From positions 1-49,425 of the forward strand of contig JAIBCG010000016.1 of NCBI GenBank assembly GCA_019694295.1: 49,425 nt of DNA. Direction: 5' to 3'. A model generated the notes under the pieces. That model made no database searches. It was not told where the DNA came from and was given only the letters and a program-made list of their open reading frames with translations. The translations under genes were made by a program, and so were the position numbers. Below are positions 1 to 8,350 of the stretch, one piece after another (position 1 is the first letter of the stretch; every line of letters begins with the position of its first letter). Origin of the DNA: Saprospiraceae bacterium (GTDB taxonomy: Bacteria > Bacteroidota > Bacteroidia > Chitinophagales > Saprospiraceae).

Positions 1-297
1 ACAGCCTTAACAAGTACGTGCGGCAATGCTTTAGGGACAACTAAGATTAATGATATTCAACTTCTTAATCTTGGTGATAGAATTAAGGTTCAATTTACCG
101 GTTCTGCTTACAAGACATTTCAATATTCAGTATATAACATGCTTGGAATGGAATTGGCCAATGGAGAGTTTGATTACTCGGCATTCGGACCGGATAGCTT
201 TGATGTAGATATGACTGGATTGCCACCAGCTGTATATTTTATTAGCATATTCGGCGGAAAAAGCCCTATAAGTATGAATTTCATCAAGCTAAAATAA
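1..297 (+). CDS. C-terminal fragment of a T9SS-exported protein (type A sorting domain-like)
   Basis: The first 98 codons are open in frame 1 and end at TAA 295-297; the start lies outside the window. The tail has the features of a T9SS type A sorting domain: a short beta-sandwich pattern with YSVYNMLG (like 'v.n.lG..v'), then a DMTGLPPAVYFISI segment (like 'dlsgLpaGvYfv.i') and a lysine-containing last strand ending FIKLK. Such domains direct a protein across the outer membrane through the type IX system and are removed or anchored at the surface. What the rest of the protein does cannot be seen. The sequence differs from the four sorting domains encoded at 2.3-10.8 kb, so it is not a recent copy of them. 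Confidence 0.75.
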   Translation, partial: TALTSTCGNALGTTKINDIQLLNLGDRIKVQFTGSAYKTFQYSVYNMLGMELANGEFDYSAFGPDSFDVDMTGLPPAVYFISIFGGKSPISMNFIKLK

Positions 298-335
298 AAA
301 AAAGTCAATTTTTCGAAATTAAAAGCGAAAAAAAT

Positions 336-365
336 TTCAACTTATAATAATAACTATTAATTTTG
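336..365 (+). promoter_or_regulatory. Candidate Bacteroidota sigma-A promoter for tRNA-Arg
   Basis: A perfect -7 element TAATTTTG lies at 358-365 (consensus TAnnTTTG). TTC at 336-338 sits 19 bases upstream where TTG is expected, so the -33 box has one mismatch. The tRNA begins 21 bases after the -7 element. The same extended string TAATTTTGCATC precedes the tRNA-Lys gene at 34 kb. Confidence 0.6.
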
Positions 366-386
366 CATCCCGAAAAGGAGGAACTT

Positions 387-460
387 GGCTTCGTAGCTCA
401 ATTGGATAGAGCATCTGACTACGGATCAGAAGGTTGCAGGTTCGAATCCTGCCGAAGTCA
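387..460 (+). tRNA. tRNA-Arg (anticodon ACG)
   Basis: The 74-base cloverleaf can be drawn by eye. The acceptor stem GGCTTCG pairs with CGAAGTC (one G-U pair), with discriminator A460. The D-arm contains TAGCTCAATTGGATAGAGCA. The anticodon stem TCTGA/TCAGA closes the loop CTACGGA, giving anticodon ACG. The T-arm has the standard GGTTCGAATCC. CCA is not encoded. A34 is expected to be deaminated to inosine, so this tRNA would read the CGN family. It lies directly upstream of the rpmB cluster. Confidence 0.96.
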
Positions 461-506
461 CTTAATTTATTTGGAATTTATAAACCATACATAAAAGAAC
501 ACAGAC

Positions 507-755
507 ATGTCAAGAGTTTGTCAATTAACAGGAAAGAAATCAATTGTTGGTAATCATGTATCGCACTCGAACATCAAGACCAAGAGAAGATTTTATGCTA
601 ATATCCAGACCAAGCGTATATATGTACCCGAATTGGATAAATGGGTAACATTGAACGTTTCTACTCATGCTTTAAGAACAATTTCAAAGCTGGGATTGTT
701 AGAGTATGTAAAGAAGCTTGAGAAAAAAGGGATTGACACAGGTATTCGTTTTTAA
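507..755 (+). CDS. rpmB: 50S ribosomal protein bL28
   Basis: 82 residues, the normal size for Bacteroidota bL28, a large-subunit protein near the E site. The N-terminus MSRVCQLTGKK is the family signature, followed by the SHSNIKTKRRFYANIQ segment. No zinc-binding CxxC pairs are apparent, so it looks like the Cys-free form. It is the first gene of a tight rpmB-rpmG-DUF4295 cluster, with 28 bases to rpmG and the tRNA-Arg gene just upstream. The ATG at 507 has an A-rich leader without a Shine-Dalgarno sequence, as usual in this phylum. The call is secure. Confidence 0.97.
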   Translation: MSRVCQLTGKKSIVGNHVSHSNIKTKRRFYANIQTKRIYVPELDKWVTLNVSTHALRTISKLGLLEYVKKLEKKGIDTGIRF

Positions 756-783
756 TAGAGAAAAATTTAAAAATACTTAGATA

Positions 784-972
784 ATGGCTAAGAAATCAAA
801 AGGTAACAGAATCCAGATCATCCTCGAGTGCACTGAACACAAAACCAGTGGTATGCCTGGTACTTCACGTTACGTGACCCAGAAGAACAGAAAGAACACT
901 CCAGAAAGGCTTGAAATTAAAAAATACAATCCTATCCTGAAAAAAATGACTGTTCACAAAGAAATAAAATAA
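784..972 (+). CDS. rpmG: 50S ribosomal protein bL33
   Basis: 62 residues with the bL33 pattern: basic N-terminus, [38 protein letters not shown] and a Lys-rich end. It is a large-subunit protein close to the E-site tRNA. Only one Cys (in LECTEH) is visible, so this is the zinc-free (C-minus) type. It lies 28 bases after rpmB and 26 bases before the DUF4295 gene; the three are probably one transcript ending at the hairpin at 1196-1226. Confidence 0.97.
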   Translation: MAKKSKGNRIQIILECTEHKTSGMPGTSRYVTQKNRKNTPERLEIKKYNPILKKMTVHKEIK

Positions 973-998
973 TTTTTACACCTTAAAAATATTCTGTC

Positions 999-1175
999 AT
1001 GGCTAAAATATCCAAAAACGCAAGGGTTGCTCAGCGTGCTGCAAGTGCAGGCTCTGGAAAAGATCACGTGAGGGTAATAAAAAGCATCAAGGACCCGGTA
1101 ACAGGTAAATATACCTATAAAGAGTCTATCGTGCACAAAGACAAAGTGAAAGAGTTTTTCGAAAACACTAAGTAA
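999..1175 (+). CDS. DUF4295 family small basic protein, probable ribosome component
   Basis: 58 residues starting MAKISKNARVAQRAAS and ending KVKEFFENTK. I recognise it as DUF4295, a small, highly basic family found in Bacteroidota directly after rpmG. It has a Lys/Arg-rich N-terminus followed by a compact segment (VIKSIKDPVTGKYTYKES) resembling a small beta-hairpin. Position, size and charge suggest a ribosomal role. My recollection, not verifiable here, is that this family is the protein named bL38 in a Flavobacterium johnsoniae ribosome structure. The stop is followed 21 bases later by a terminator. The gene is under 60 codons and easy to miss. Confidence 0.88.
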   Translation: MAKISKNARVAQRAASAGSGKDHVRVIKSIKDPVTGKYTYKESIVHKDKVKEFFENTK

Positions 1176-1195
1176 TATTTGTATTCTAATGCAAT

Positions 1196-1226
1196 AAAGG
1201 CTTTTCCTGCCGGGGAAGCCTTTTTG
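1196..1226 (+). terminator. Rho-independent terminator after the rpmB-rpmG-DUF4295 cluster
   Basis: AAAGGCTTTTCC at 1196-1207 pairs, with two G-U pairs, with GGGGAAGCCTTT at 1212-1223, around a TGCC loop, and is followed by a T run. It separates the ribosomal cluster from ftsY. Confidence 0.85.
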
Positions 1227-1271
1227 TGTTTCTACCTCTCACATCTTCCGTGCATTTTGGGAGATTTTAAA

Positions 1272-1279
1272 TATATTTG
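1272..1279 (+). promoter_or_regulatory. -7 element for ftsY
   Basis: TATATTTG matches TAnnTTTG exactly and lies 21 bases before the ftsY ATG, just after the upstream terminator. No TTG sits 19-21 bases further upstream (the nearest is only 12 bases away), so the -33 box is weak. Confidence 0.55.
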
Positions 1280-1300
1280 CAGCTTAACAAACCACCGAAC

Positions 1301-2260
1301 ATGAGCTTTTTTAAAAAGTTTTTCTCAAAAGATAAAGAAAAGGACCTCGACAAAGGACTCGAAAAAACTAAAGAAGGTTTTTTTGATAAAATAGCCAAAG
1401 TTGTAATAGGCAAATCAACTGTGGACGAAAGTGTACTGGATGAACTCGAAGAGGTACTCATAAGCTCGGATGTGGGACTTGAAACAACTGTAAAAATCAT
1501 CGACCGGCTCAATGAAAGAGTAGCTCGTGATAAATATCTGAGCACAAACGAACTCGATACCATCATGCGTGATGAAATCGTAAAACTCCTGACTGAGAAT
1601 AATACTGCCGACTTTGAAGATTTTGAATTGCCTCGCGATAAAAAACCTTATGTACTGCTCGTTGTAGGTGTCAATGGTGTCGGCAAAACGACCACTATCG
1701 GCAAACTCGCCTACCAGTATTCTAAAAAAGGTTACAAACTGGTTATCGGAGCAGGCGATACCTTCAGGGCAGCAGCTGTCGATCAGTTGAAAATATGGTC
1801 TGAAAGAGTAGGTTGCCACTTTTACGCCAAAGGAATGAACACCGACCCTGCTGCTGTCGCTTACGAAACTGTACAATATGCCATCAATAACCAACTCGAT
1901 ATGGCAATAATCGATACAGCCGGCCGACTACATACCAAAACCAACCTCATGCAGGAGCTTACTAAAATAAAACGCTCCATCGATAAATGTATGGAAGGCG
2001 CCCCTCATGACGTATTGCTTGTGCTGGATGCCACTACAGGCCAGAATGCCATCGAACAGTGCAAACAATTCTCTGCAGCAACAGATGTGTCTGAACTGGC
2101 ACTTACCAAACTCGATGGAACAGCCAAAGGTGGTGTGGCCATCGGAATCTCAGACCAGTTTAAGATACCCATTCGTTACATAGGCGTTGGAGAAGGAATC
2201 GAAAACCTTCAGATTTTTAATAAAAAAGCATTTGTAGAATCTCTGTTCAGAAAATCTTGA
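1301..2260 (+). CDS. ftsY: Signal recognition particle receptor FtsY
   Basis: 319 residues from ATG 1301 (MSFFKKFFSKDKEKD). A TTG eight codons upstream is open but overlaps the -7 promoter element, so the ATG is chosen. FtsY is the membrane-associated SRP receptor GTPase that docks ribosome-SRP complexes at the Sec translocon. The N domain occupies about 20-105. The G domain shows G1 GVNGVGKTTTIGKL near 122-135, DTFRAAAVDQL, DTAGRLHT near 205 and TKLDGTAKGG near 269. The long acidic A domain of the E. coli protein is missing; only a short charged N-terminus precedes the N domain, as in many Bacteroidota. The last codons and the bases after them are duplicated 1.1 kb downstream. Confidence 0.97.
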   Translation: MSFFKKFFSKDKEKDLDKGLEKTKEGFFDKIAKVVIGKSTVDESVLDELEEVLISSDVGLETTVKIIDRLNERVARDKYLSTNELDTIMRDEIVKLLTENNTADFEDFELPRDKKPYVLLVVGVNGVGKTTTIGKLAYQYSKKGYKLVIGAGDTFRAAAVDQLKIWSERVGCHFYAKGMNTDPAAVAYETVQYAINNQLDMAIIDTAGRLHTKTNLMQELTKIKRSIDKCMEGAPHDVLLVLDATTGQNAIEQCKQFSAATDVSELALTKLDGTAKGGVAIGISDQFKIPIRYIGVGEGIENLQIFNKKAFVESLFRKS

Positions 2261-2325
2261 AAAAAAACTGAACTTGTTTTTTCAAATACTGTTACGTTTA
2301 AATTAACCAACAAATGTAATACACT

Positions 2326-3138
2326 ATGTCACGTATTAGACTCATCTTGCTTAACTTTGGCTTACTCTGCTTGGCAGCCACTTTTATGTCCTATAACTCC
2401 AACCCACCTGAAGGCAAAACTGGTGCACCCGGTGAATCTACCTGCAGCGATTGTCACAGTGGCGGTTCTTCAACTGGTAATGTTGAAATACTTGGGCTGC
2501 CATCTGTTATTAATGCCAAAGAATTTTACAACATTAATGTAAAAGTCACAAAAACAGGAGGCAATGCTACAAAAGCCGGTTTTCAGCTCGTTGCCCTTAA
2601 TGCAGCAAACCAAAATGCCGGAGACCTGAGCACATTGGCTAGCGACCACGGTACCAATTCGGAGAATGGCAGAGAATATGTCGAGCATAGAAATGGTAAA
2701 GCATTTGTCAACAATGTCGCAGAATGGACCTTCAAATGGCAGGCACCCGATGCACCTGACAGTTCTAACATAACTATGTATGCCGTAGGTAACATTTGTA
2801 ATGGCAATAATAATACTTCCGGTGATAAAGTTGTCAAAGTGAATGCCACAGGAAAATTGAAAGTAAAAAGCACATCAACCAATGATTTAATCTCACACGG
2901 ATGGAATCTTTATCCTAACCCGTCCAAAGACTTCCTTTACCTTCAGAGGCCTACAGATAATACTCAGCCAGTCTCATGGCAGGTTTTTGATATAAATGGC
3001 AGCCTTCTAAAATCTGGCGAAAGCAATAGCATTTTAGGCGATATTCCCATAGAAGTAAGCACTTTTGTGATAGGTCAATATTTCTTGAGACTCAATTCTG
3101 GCACAGATTCATATTACTCGAAGTTCGTAAAACTTTAA
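2326..3138 (+). CDS. Choice-of-anchor V-like secreted protein with T9SS type A sorting domain
   Basis: 270 residues. A Sec signal peptide covers about 1-22 (MSRIRLILLNFGLLCLAATF). It is followed by NPPEGKTGAPGESTCSDCH, the hallmark of the 'choice-of-anchor V' family, including a CxxCH motif (C40, C43, H44). The beta-rich anchor domain extends to about 180. From about 184 (STNDLISHGWNLYPNP) there is a T9SS type A sorting domain ending YYSKFVKL. The product should be exported through Sec and T9SS to the cell surface. It is the shortest of four tandem paralogues and lacks SprB repeats, so head and sorting domain are directly joined. CxxCH resembles a c-type heme site, but whether heme is attached is unknown. 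Confidence 0.85.
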   Translation: MSRIRLILLNFGLLCLAATFMSYNSNPPEGKTGAPGESTCSDCHSGGSSTGNVEILGLPSVINAKEFYNINVKVTKTGGNATKAGFQLVALNAANQNAGDLSTLASDHGTNSENGREYVEHRNGKAFVNNVAEWTFKWQAPDAPDSSNITMYAVGNICNGNNNTSGDKVVKVNATGKLKVKSTSTNDLISHGWNLYPNPSKDFLYLQRPTDNTQPVSWQVFDINGSLLKSGESNSILGDIPIEVSTFVIGQYFLRLNSGTDSYYSKFVKL

Positions 3139-3457
3139 TTTGTATTTTTACCGGTTAGCTTCGGCTGCAATACTATAAAGCCTTTTATTTTTTTAAATGA
3201 GTCTGAATCTTTGCTCCTGACTTTACAAAAAATTAGGATGCTAAAATTTTGAAATTGGCACAGAGAATCCTGTCACATTGTGTTTCATATAGTTCATTCT
3301 AGAAAAGGAGAAGAATTGAATTGCATCAACAGAGAACAAATTGTGACTCAAAAATACTTTTACAAGAAAATGTAAATTCAATTTTCAGAAAATCTTGAAA
3401 AAACTGAACAACTTTTTATGGCTCGTGTTATTTTTGTTCTAACCAACAAATTTAAAC
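3139..3457 (+). other. 319-bp intergenic region carrying a copy of the ftsY 3' end
   Basis: No gene is seen. TTCAGAAAATCTTGAAAAAA followed by CTGAAC at 3384-3409 repeats the last codons and stop of ftsY (2246-2273) apart from two fewer A residues. The following leader (AACCAACAAAT before the start codon) also matches the leader of the 2326 gene. This marks the left border of a duplicated block. A TATTTTTG -7-like element sits at 3429-3436. No convincing terminator was found after 3138. Confidence 0.7.
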
Positions 3458-6328
3458 ATGACACGAATCAAATTCATCTTGTTCAATTTCGGCTTACTTA
3501 CATTGGCCGCACTCTTCATGTCTTATAATGCCAATCCGCCTGATGGCAAGACAGGAGCTCCCGGTGAAGGTACATGCGGCGACTGCCATAGCGGTGGTAC
3601 ATCTACAGCTGATGTCGAAATCCTTGGTTTACCTGCTTCCATAAATGCTAATGAGGCATACAATATTACTGTACGTGTCACCAAAACAGGCGGCAGTGCT
3701 GTCAAGGCCGGATTTCAGCTCGTAGCGCTCAATTCTTCAAACCAGAATGTCGGTGACCTTACTGCATTGAGCAGTGACCATGGCACTAGTTTTCTTGGTT
3801 CTAAAGAATATGTCGATCACCGTAATGGAAAAGCTTTTAGCGCCAATGTTGCAGAATGGACATTCAAATGGCAGGCTCCAAGCGGGCCTAACGGCACAAA
3901 TTCTACCTTATATGGTATTGCCAACCTCTGTAATAGCAACAATAATACCGGGGGAGATAATTATATTACTACCAATGCTTCCGGCCAACTGATGATTAAT
4001 GCTACACCACTTGAGTTGTCAATGACATCTACCAATGTCACATGTAATGGCGCTGCCAATGGTCAGGCTACAGCTATCCCTTCAGGCGGCACACCACCTT
4101 ATACTTATGCTTGGACAAATGGAAAGAATACACAGACAATTACTAATCTGAGCCCTGGAAATTACACTGTTACGGTTACTGATAATGCTGGACAGAAAAA
4201 AAGCGATCAGGTAAGTATTACCCAACCTTCTGCCCTTGCTCTTTCAGTGAATACAGGTACGCTCACCTGTGCCAAGACAGATTTCGTACTAAAGGCAACA
4301 GTTTCAGGCGGTACACCAGGGTATGCTTATCTGTGGAGTACTTTTGAGACTAGTCAAGAAATATCCGTTGACGAACCCGGAGTATATACGGTAGTTATAA
4401 CGGATGACAATGGCTGTACCAAATCTGCGTCCGTTACTGTTGGGCAAAATGTTGAAGAACCGGTGGTACTGATTGATCCACCCGTGTTGATAAGCTGTTC
4501 GAATCCAGTTGTACAATTAAATGCGACCATTACACTATCAAATGCCATACTTTCATGGACAACTATAGATGGCAATATAGTGAGTGGTAAAAGTACAAAT
4601 AAACCACAGGTCAATAATCCCGGAACATATACGCTTACAGCTACAAACCCGGCTAATGGCTGTGTGACCGTAGAATCTGTAACTGTAGATGGTGTTTTGC
4701 CGGTTTCAGCCCAGGCTGCTATTACGAATGTTCTTTGTCATGGAGATTCAACAGGTGCCATAACAGTGACTGCCTCAGGTGGACTCGCACCTTATTCTTA
4801 TATCTGGTCAAACGGTGAAAAATCATCTACCGTTGATTCTTTGCCGGCGGGCAATTATACAGTAATAGTAAGTGACAATAGTACATGCCATGATACACTG
4901 GTACTTGAAGTAAAACAGGCGCCTAAATTGGTTCCGGTAATGTCAAGTACAGACCTGACCGGCCCTAATTCTAATGATGGTACGGCCTCTGTTTCACCAC
5001 AAGGTGGTACACCGGGTTATTCAATACTTTGGAGCAATGGCAGTACAGCCGATACCATCACGAATCTTGCAGTAGGTAGCTATAGTGTTACTATTACGGA
5101 TAGCCTTGGCTGTAATGCGTCACAATCGGTCATCATCAATCCGTTTAACTGTGGTTTAGTAGCCGATGCAGTTGTTACGAATGTCACTTGCTACGGTGGC
5201 AATGACGGTGGTATCTGTTTGCAGGTGTCAGGTGGTAGTGCGCCTTATTCTTACCTTTGGTCACAGAATGAAACCTCACCATGCCTTAACAATCTGGCTG
5301 TAGGTACTTATGGTGTCACAGTAACGGATACAGATGGTTGTGTAGCTATTAAACAACTCAATATTGTAAGCCCGGCTGCAATTATCCTTCCGTCATCTGC
5401 CATTGTCATAACCACAGAGAGTTCCTTTGGGGCTAATGATGCTTCGGTAGTAGTAAACCCGTCAGGTGGCGTGCCTCCTTATCAGGTCTTCTACGACAAT
5501 GGGGCATCTGACGGTACTATGTTACAGGCAGGTAATCACACTGTTGAAGTGAAGGATTCTCTTGGCTGTTCTGTTATATTTCCTTTCTTTGTGCCTGCCT
5601 ATCCTTGCGATTCGCTTGGTATTAAGGCAATAGACCTGGATGTGCAGACAAGTTGTTTTGATAAACCTGTGACACTAAGCATAAAGAACATTTCAGGTGG
5701 CCAACCGGCCTACAATATATTATGGAGCAATGGAAGTACAGACAGTACCGTTACCGATACTTTCAAAAATCTTACTTCATTAAAAGTGACCGATGCCAAA
5801 AACTGTTTATTCACACTCATCCTGGATATCGACCAGCCTGACAGTATTTTTGTAAATTTCGAAACAAATGATGCTACCCCGGGCAATACCGATGGTTCTG
5901 TCTTGGTAAGCGCAACAGGTGGTCAGGGAACATTCAGCTACCTTTGGCAAGATGGCAGTACTACCGACTTGCTAACCGGACTTGCACCCGGTAATTATTG
6001 TGTCACCATTACGGATGCAGCTGGTTGTTCTGTGGTCAAATGTGCCGAAGTGAAACTTAAAGTTTCTACCAATGACTTGATTTCACAGGGATGGAAACTT
6101 TTCCCTAATCCGGCAAAGGACTTTCTTTACCTCAAACAAGCTATAGTTGATGGCTCTCAAGTGAGTTGGCAAATACTGGATGCTTCAGGTACAAATATCC
6201 TTACCGGTGAACAGAAAAATACAGCCGGTACCATACCTGTGAGTGTTGCACATTTGCCTTCAGGCCAATATTACCTACTGCTACATCATCATTCAAAACA
6301 ATTGTACGCGAAGTTTATCATAAAATAA
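3458..6328 (+). CDS. Choice-of-anchor V-like head, about nine SprB/PKD-like repeats, T9SS type A sorting domain
   Basis: 956 residues. The first 185 are a clear paralogue of the 2326 product: signal peptide 1-22, then KTGAPGEGTCGDCH with C40, C43 and H44. About nine repeats of 70-80 residues follow. Most are SprB-like, with the pattern 'vtCnG..nG......GGtpPYtY.WsnG....i.nL..GnYtVtvtD..GC'. Repeats 2 and 3 are more divergent and PKD-like. The last 85 residues (STNDLISQGWKLFPNP to LYAKFIIK) are the type A T9SS sorting domain shared by all four neighbours. Repeats 5 to 9 align in order with the repeats of the 8351 gene product although the heads differ. A surface adhesin or matrix role is likely; the ligand is unknown. 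A terminator follows 23 bases after the stop. Confidence 0.85.
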   Translation: MTRIKFILFNFGLLTLAALFMSYNANPPDGKTGAPGEGTCGDCHSGGTSTADVEILGLPASINANEAYNITVRVTKTGGSAVKAGFQLVALNSSNQNVGDLTALSSDHGTSFLGSKEYVDHRNGKAFSANVAEWTFKWQAPSGPNGTNSTLYGIANLCNSNNNTGGDNYITTNASGQLMINATPLELSMTSTNVTCNGAANGQATAIPSGGTPPYTYAWTNGKNTQTITNLSPGNYTVTVTDNAGQKKSDQVSITQPSALALSVNTGTLTCAKTDFVLKATVSGGTPGYAYLWSTFETSQEISVDEPGVYTVVITDDNGCTKSASVTVGQNVEEPVVLIDPPVLISCSNPVVQLNATITLSNAILSWTTIDGNIVSGKSTNKPQVNNPGTYTLTATNPANGCVTVESVTVDGVLPVSAQAAITNVLCHGDSTGAITVTASGGLAPYSYIWSNGEKSSTVDSLPAGNYTVIVSDNSTCHDTLVLEVKQAPKLVPVMSSTDLTGPNSNDGTASVSPQGGTPGYSILWSNGSTADTITNLAVGSYSVTITDSLGCNASQSVIINPFNCGLVADAVVTNVTCYGGNDGGICLQVSGGSAPYSYLWSQNETSPCLNNLAVGTYGVTVTDTDGCVAIKQLNIVSPAAIILPSSAIVITTESSFGANDASVVVNPSGGVPPYQVFYDNGASDGTMLQAGNHTVEVKDSLGCSVIFPFFVPAYPCDSLGIKAIDLDVQTSCFDKPVTLSIKNISGGQPAYNILWSNGSTDSTVTDTFKNLTSLKVTDAKNCLFTLILDIDQPDSIFVNFETNDATPGNTDGSVLVSATGGQGTFSYLWQDGSTTDLLTGLAPGNYCVTITDAAGCSVVKCAEVKLKVSTNDLISQGWKLFPNPAKDFLYLKQAIVDGSQVSWQILDASGTNILTGEQKNTAGTIPVSVAHLPSGQYYLLLHHHSKQLYAKFIIK

Positions 6329-6351
6329 AACAAAGACTATAAAATATTCAG

Positions 6352-6387
6352 AAATGCCCTGTCTTGTCATCAGATAGGGCATTTTTT
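6352..6387 (+). terminator. Rho-independent terminator after the 956-residue T9SS gene
   Basis: AAATGCCCT (6352-6360) pairs with AGGGCATTT (6376-6384), with an inner TCT/AGA extension, and is followed by a T run. The rest of the 6329-6675 gap is AT-rich, with the promoter at 6558-6588 and nothing else recognisable. Confidence 0.85.
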
Positions 6388-6557
6388 ATTTCCTCTATTT
6401 TACACAAAAAGGAATACAATGTCAGTATGAAATGGAAAAGTTAGATCTGTACGATGGAATCCATGTGTCTTCATTCAATATATTTGATACGATTTATGCG
6501 ATATTAAAATATATTATTTGGCAATTTTAAATTATTTTTAGAATGGTGGAAATATTG

Positions 6558-6588
6558 TTGCAATTTTATATAAATAAAATTATCTTTG
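6558..6588 (+). promoter_or_regulatory. Bacteroidota sigma-A promoter for the 6676 gene
   Basis: TTG at 6558-6560 is separated by 20 bases from TATCTTTG at 6581-6588, matching TTG-N19/21-TAnnTTTG. A second TTG at 6555-6557 lies directly before it. The predicted leader is about 80 bases, ending at ATG 6676. Confidence 0.75.
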
Positions 6589-6675
6589 GATAATTAATCT
6601 GAAGGAAGTGAAGAATAGGCAAGGATCGTATTTTATTTAATAAATCACGAATGAATTCGATTGGTTACGAAGACA

Positions 6676-8184
6676 ATGTTACAGACCATCGCAGCAATAT
6701 TTATACTTGTTTCAATACAGTCACAGGCACTTTTCGGCCAGTGCAATAAGCCATTTAAGCCAGGAAATTCTTGTGAAACAGCACCGGTGATTTGTTCCGT
6801 TGGTGATTTGGATGGTTATTGTACCACCTTACAGGATGTCGTAAACCCATCCGGCCCAAATCCATTATGTCTTTCTAGCGGTGGTGGTGTGCCCAATAAT
6901 ACAGCCTGGATAGGTTTCGTAGCCGGATCAAGCAATATGGCTATTGAAGTGATACCGGGCAATTGTCTCGATGTTGGTGGTAATACGGGGTTTCAAACTG
7001 GTATCATCACCGGCTGCCCGCCAAACAGTAAGGAGATAGTTTGTACCGGCACCTGTGTAAATGCCCCTTATTTGTTGAGCAGTCAGAATTTTGTACCGGG
7101 GAAGCTCTATTATCTCTGGATTGATGGATGTGGTGGTCCGTTTTGTGATGTAACAATAGATATGATACAGGGCAGCATCCAATCCTCAGACCCACCGGGC
7201 TCCATTGGCAATATTAATGGAGAAAATCACCTTACCTGCACATCCGGTTTCGTAACATACAGCGTGCCACCTGTTAAAGGTGCCACTTCTTATTATTGGA
7301 CTCTCGATGGTTTGTCGGTTGGTGACATTAAAAAAGATACGAATTCCATTTCACTTCAAATAAAAGATGCAGGTACACATCTGCTTTGTGTTGATGTTGC
7401 CAATTATTGTCACGATGTCACAAGTTTACCTGCCCAAAAGTGCTTCCAGATAGAGGTCGAAGGAATCTTACTTACTGACACAACACTTGTGCCTCTACTA
7501 TGTTACGGAGACAAAAACGGAGCAGTCGGATTTGAAGTCTCGGGCGGAACTCCACCATATTCTTTCCAATGGTCAACCGGTGATACAACTTCTTCCATCA
7601 GCAATCTCAAGGCAGGTAAATATCTGCTTACTGTAAAAGATGATTCGGTATGTAGTAAAAATGTTGTTTTTAACCTTTCCCAACCTGACAGCCTTGAACT
7701 GATTCTATATATCTTCAACACATCAGGGCCCGATTTGCTCGACGGTAAGTCTATTTTAAATGTTGTTGGTGGCACACCTCCTTACAAGATTTTATGGAGT
7801 ACAGGCGATTCAGTTAATGTACTTGACAAGCTTTCGCCGGGAGGCTATTGTGTAACCGTGACAGATTTCAATGATTGTGTAAAGTATGAATGTGGTGTAG
7901 TAGAAAAAGGATCCGGAACCGGAACAAATGAACCACTCTGCTCGGATTGGAAGCTGTTTCCTGTACCCGCGAAAGATTATTTGTACCTACAACATTTACA
8001 ACCCGATAACCGAGCGGTACAACTGAGAATAGTAAGTGCAGAAGGAAAAGAAATGGTAAGGAGGCATGAGAAAAATACAACATCTACCATTCCATTGTTT
8101 ATCGGAAATTTGCCATCCGGTGTTTATTACCTGGCTGTTTTTCACGATTCAAAACAATTGTACGCAAGATTTTTAAAGCAATGA
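6676..8184 (+). CDS. Secreted protein with 'DLDGYC' head, PKD-like domain, two SprB-like repeats and T9SS type A sorting domain
   Basis: 502 residues from ATG 6676 (MLQTIAAIFILVSIQSQALF); the TTG five codons upstream would only spoil the signal peptide. Residues 24-175 form a Cys-rich head (CNKPFKPGNSCETAPVICS, then DLDGYC, PNNTAWIGFVA, and the Cys-containing ends of strands) that I cannot assign to a named family; it recurs in the next gene. A PKD-like segment follows (SVPPVKGATSYYWTLDG), then two SprB-like repeats (LLCYGDKNGAVGF; GGTPPYKILWSTG) and the shared type A T9SS sorting domain ending KQLYARFLKQ. The predicted location is the cell surface. The last repeat matches the last repeats of the 3458 and 8351 products, indicating descent of the whole C-terminal half from one ancestor. 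Confidence 0.83.
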   Translation: MLQTIAAIFILVSIQSQALFGQCNKPFKPGNSCETAPVICSVGDLDGYCTTLQDVVNPSGPNPLCLSSGGGVPNNTAWIGFVAGSSNMAIEVIPGNCLDVGGNTGFQTGIITGCPPNSKEIVCTGTCVNAPYLLSSQNFVPGKLYYLWIDGCGGPFCDVTIDMIQGSIQSSDPPGSIGNINGENHLTCTSGFVTYSVPPVKGATSYYWTLDGLSVGDIKKDTNSISLQIKDAGTHLLCVDVANYCHDVTSLPAQKCFQIEVEGILLTDTTLVPLLCYGDKNGAVGFEVSGGTPPYSFQWSTGDTTSSISNLKAGKYLLTVKDDSVCSKNVVFNLSQPDSLELILYIFNTSGPDLLDGKSILNVVGGTPPYKILWSTGDSVNVLDKLSPGGYCVTVTDFNDCVKYECGVVEKGSGTGTNEPLCSDWKLFPVPAKDYLYLQHLQPDNRAVQLRIVSAEGKEMVRRHEKNTTSTIPLFIGNLPSGVYYLAVFHDSKQLYARFLKQ

Positions 8185-8289
8185 CCGTTGTTAGGGTTTT
8201 TCCGGAATATGGGTTTACGTATATCATTCAATTGGGATAATTGATAACTCATTACGAACATTGCACCCAAAAGAAATGTACAGGGTGCG

Positions 8290-8297
8290 TAATTTTG
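8290..8297 (+). promoter_or_regulatory. -7 element upstream of the 8351 gene
   Basis: TAATTTTG at 8290-8297 is a perfect -7 match 53 bases before the ATG. The closest suitable TTG (8261-8263) is 26 bases upstream, longer than the usual 19-21, so the promoter is only a candidate. Confidence 0.45.
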
Positions 8298-8350
8298 GCA
8301 GAAAAATGATTGATGAACAGAATAATTTGTTGAAATAAAAGAGAATAAAT

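Noticed and set aside
1415-1894. 159-codon minus-strand open frame within ftsY
   Set aside because: It is antisense to a fully recognised gene and its translation has no family features.
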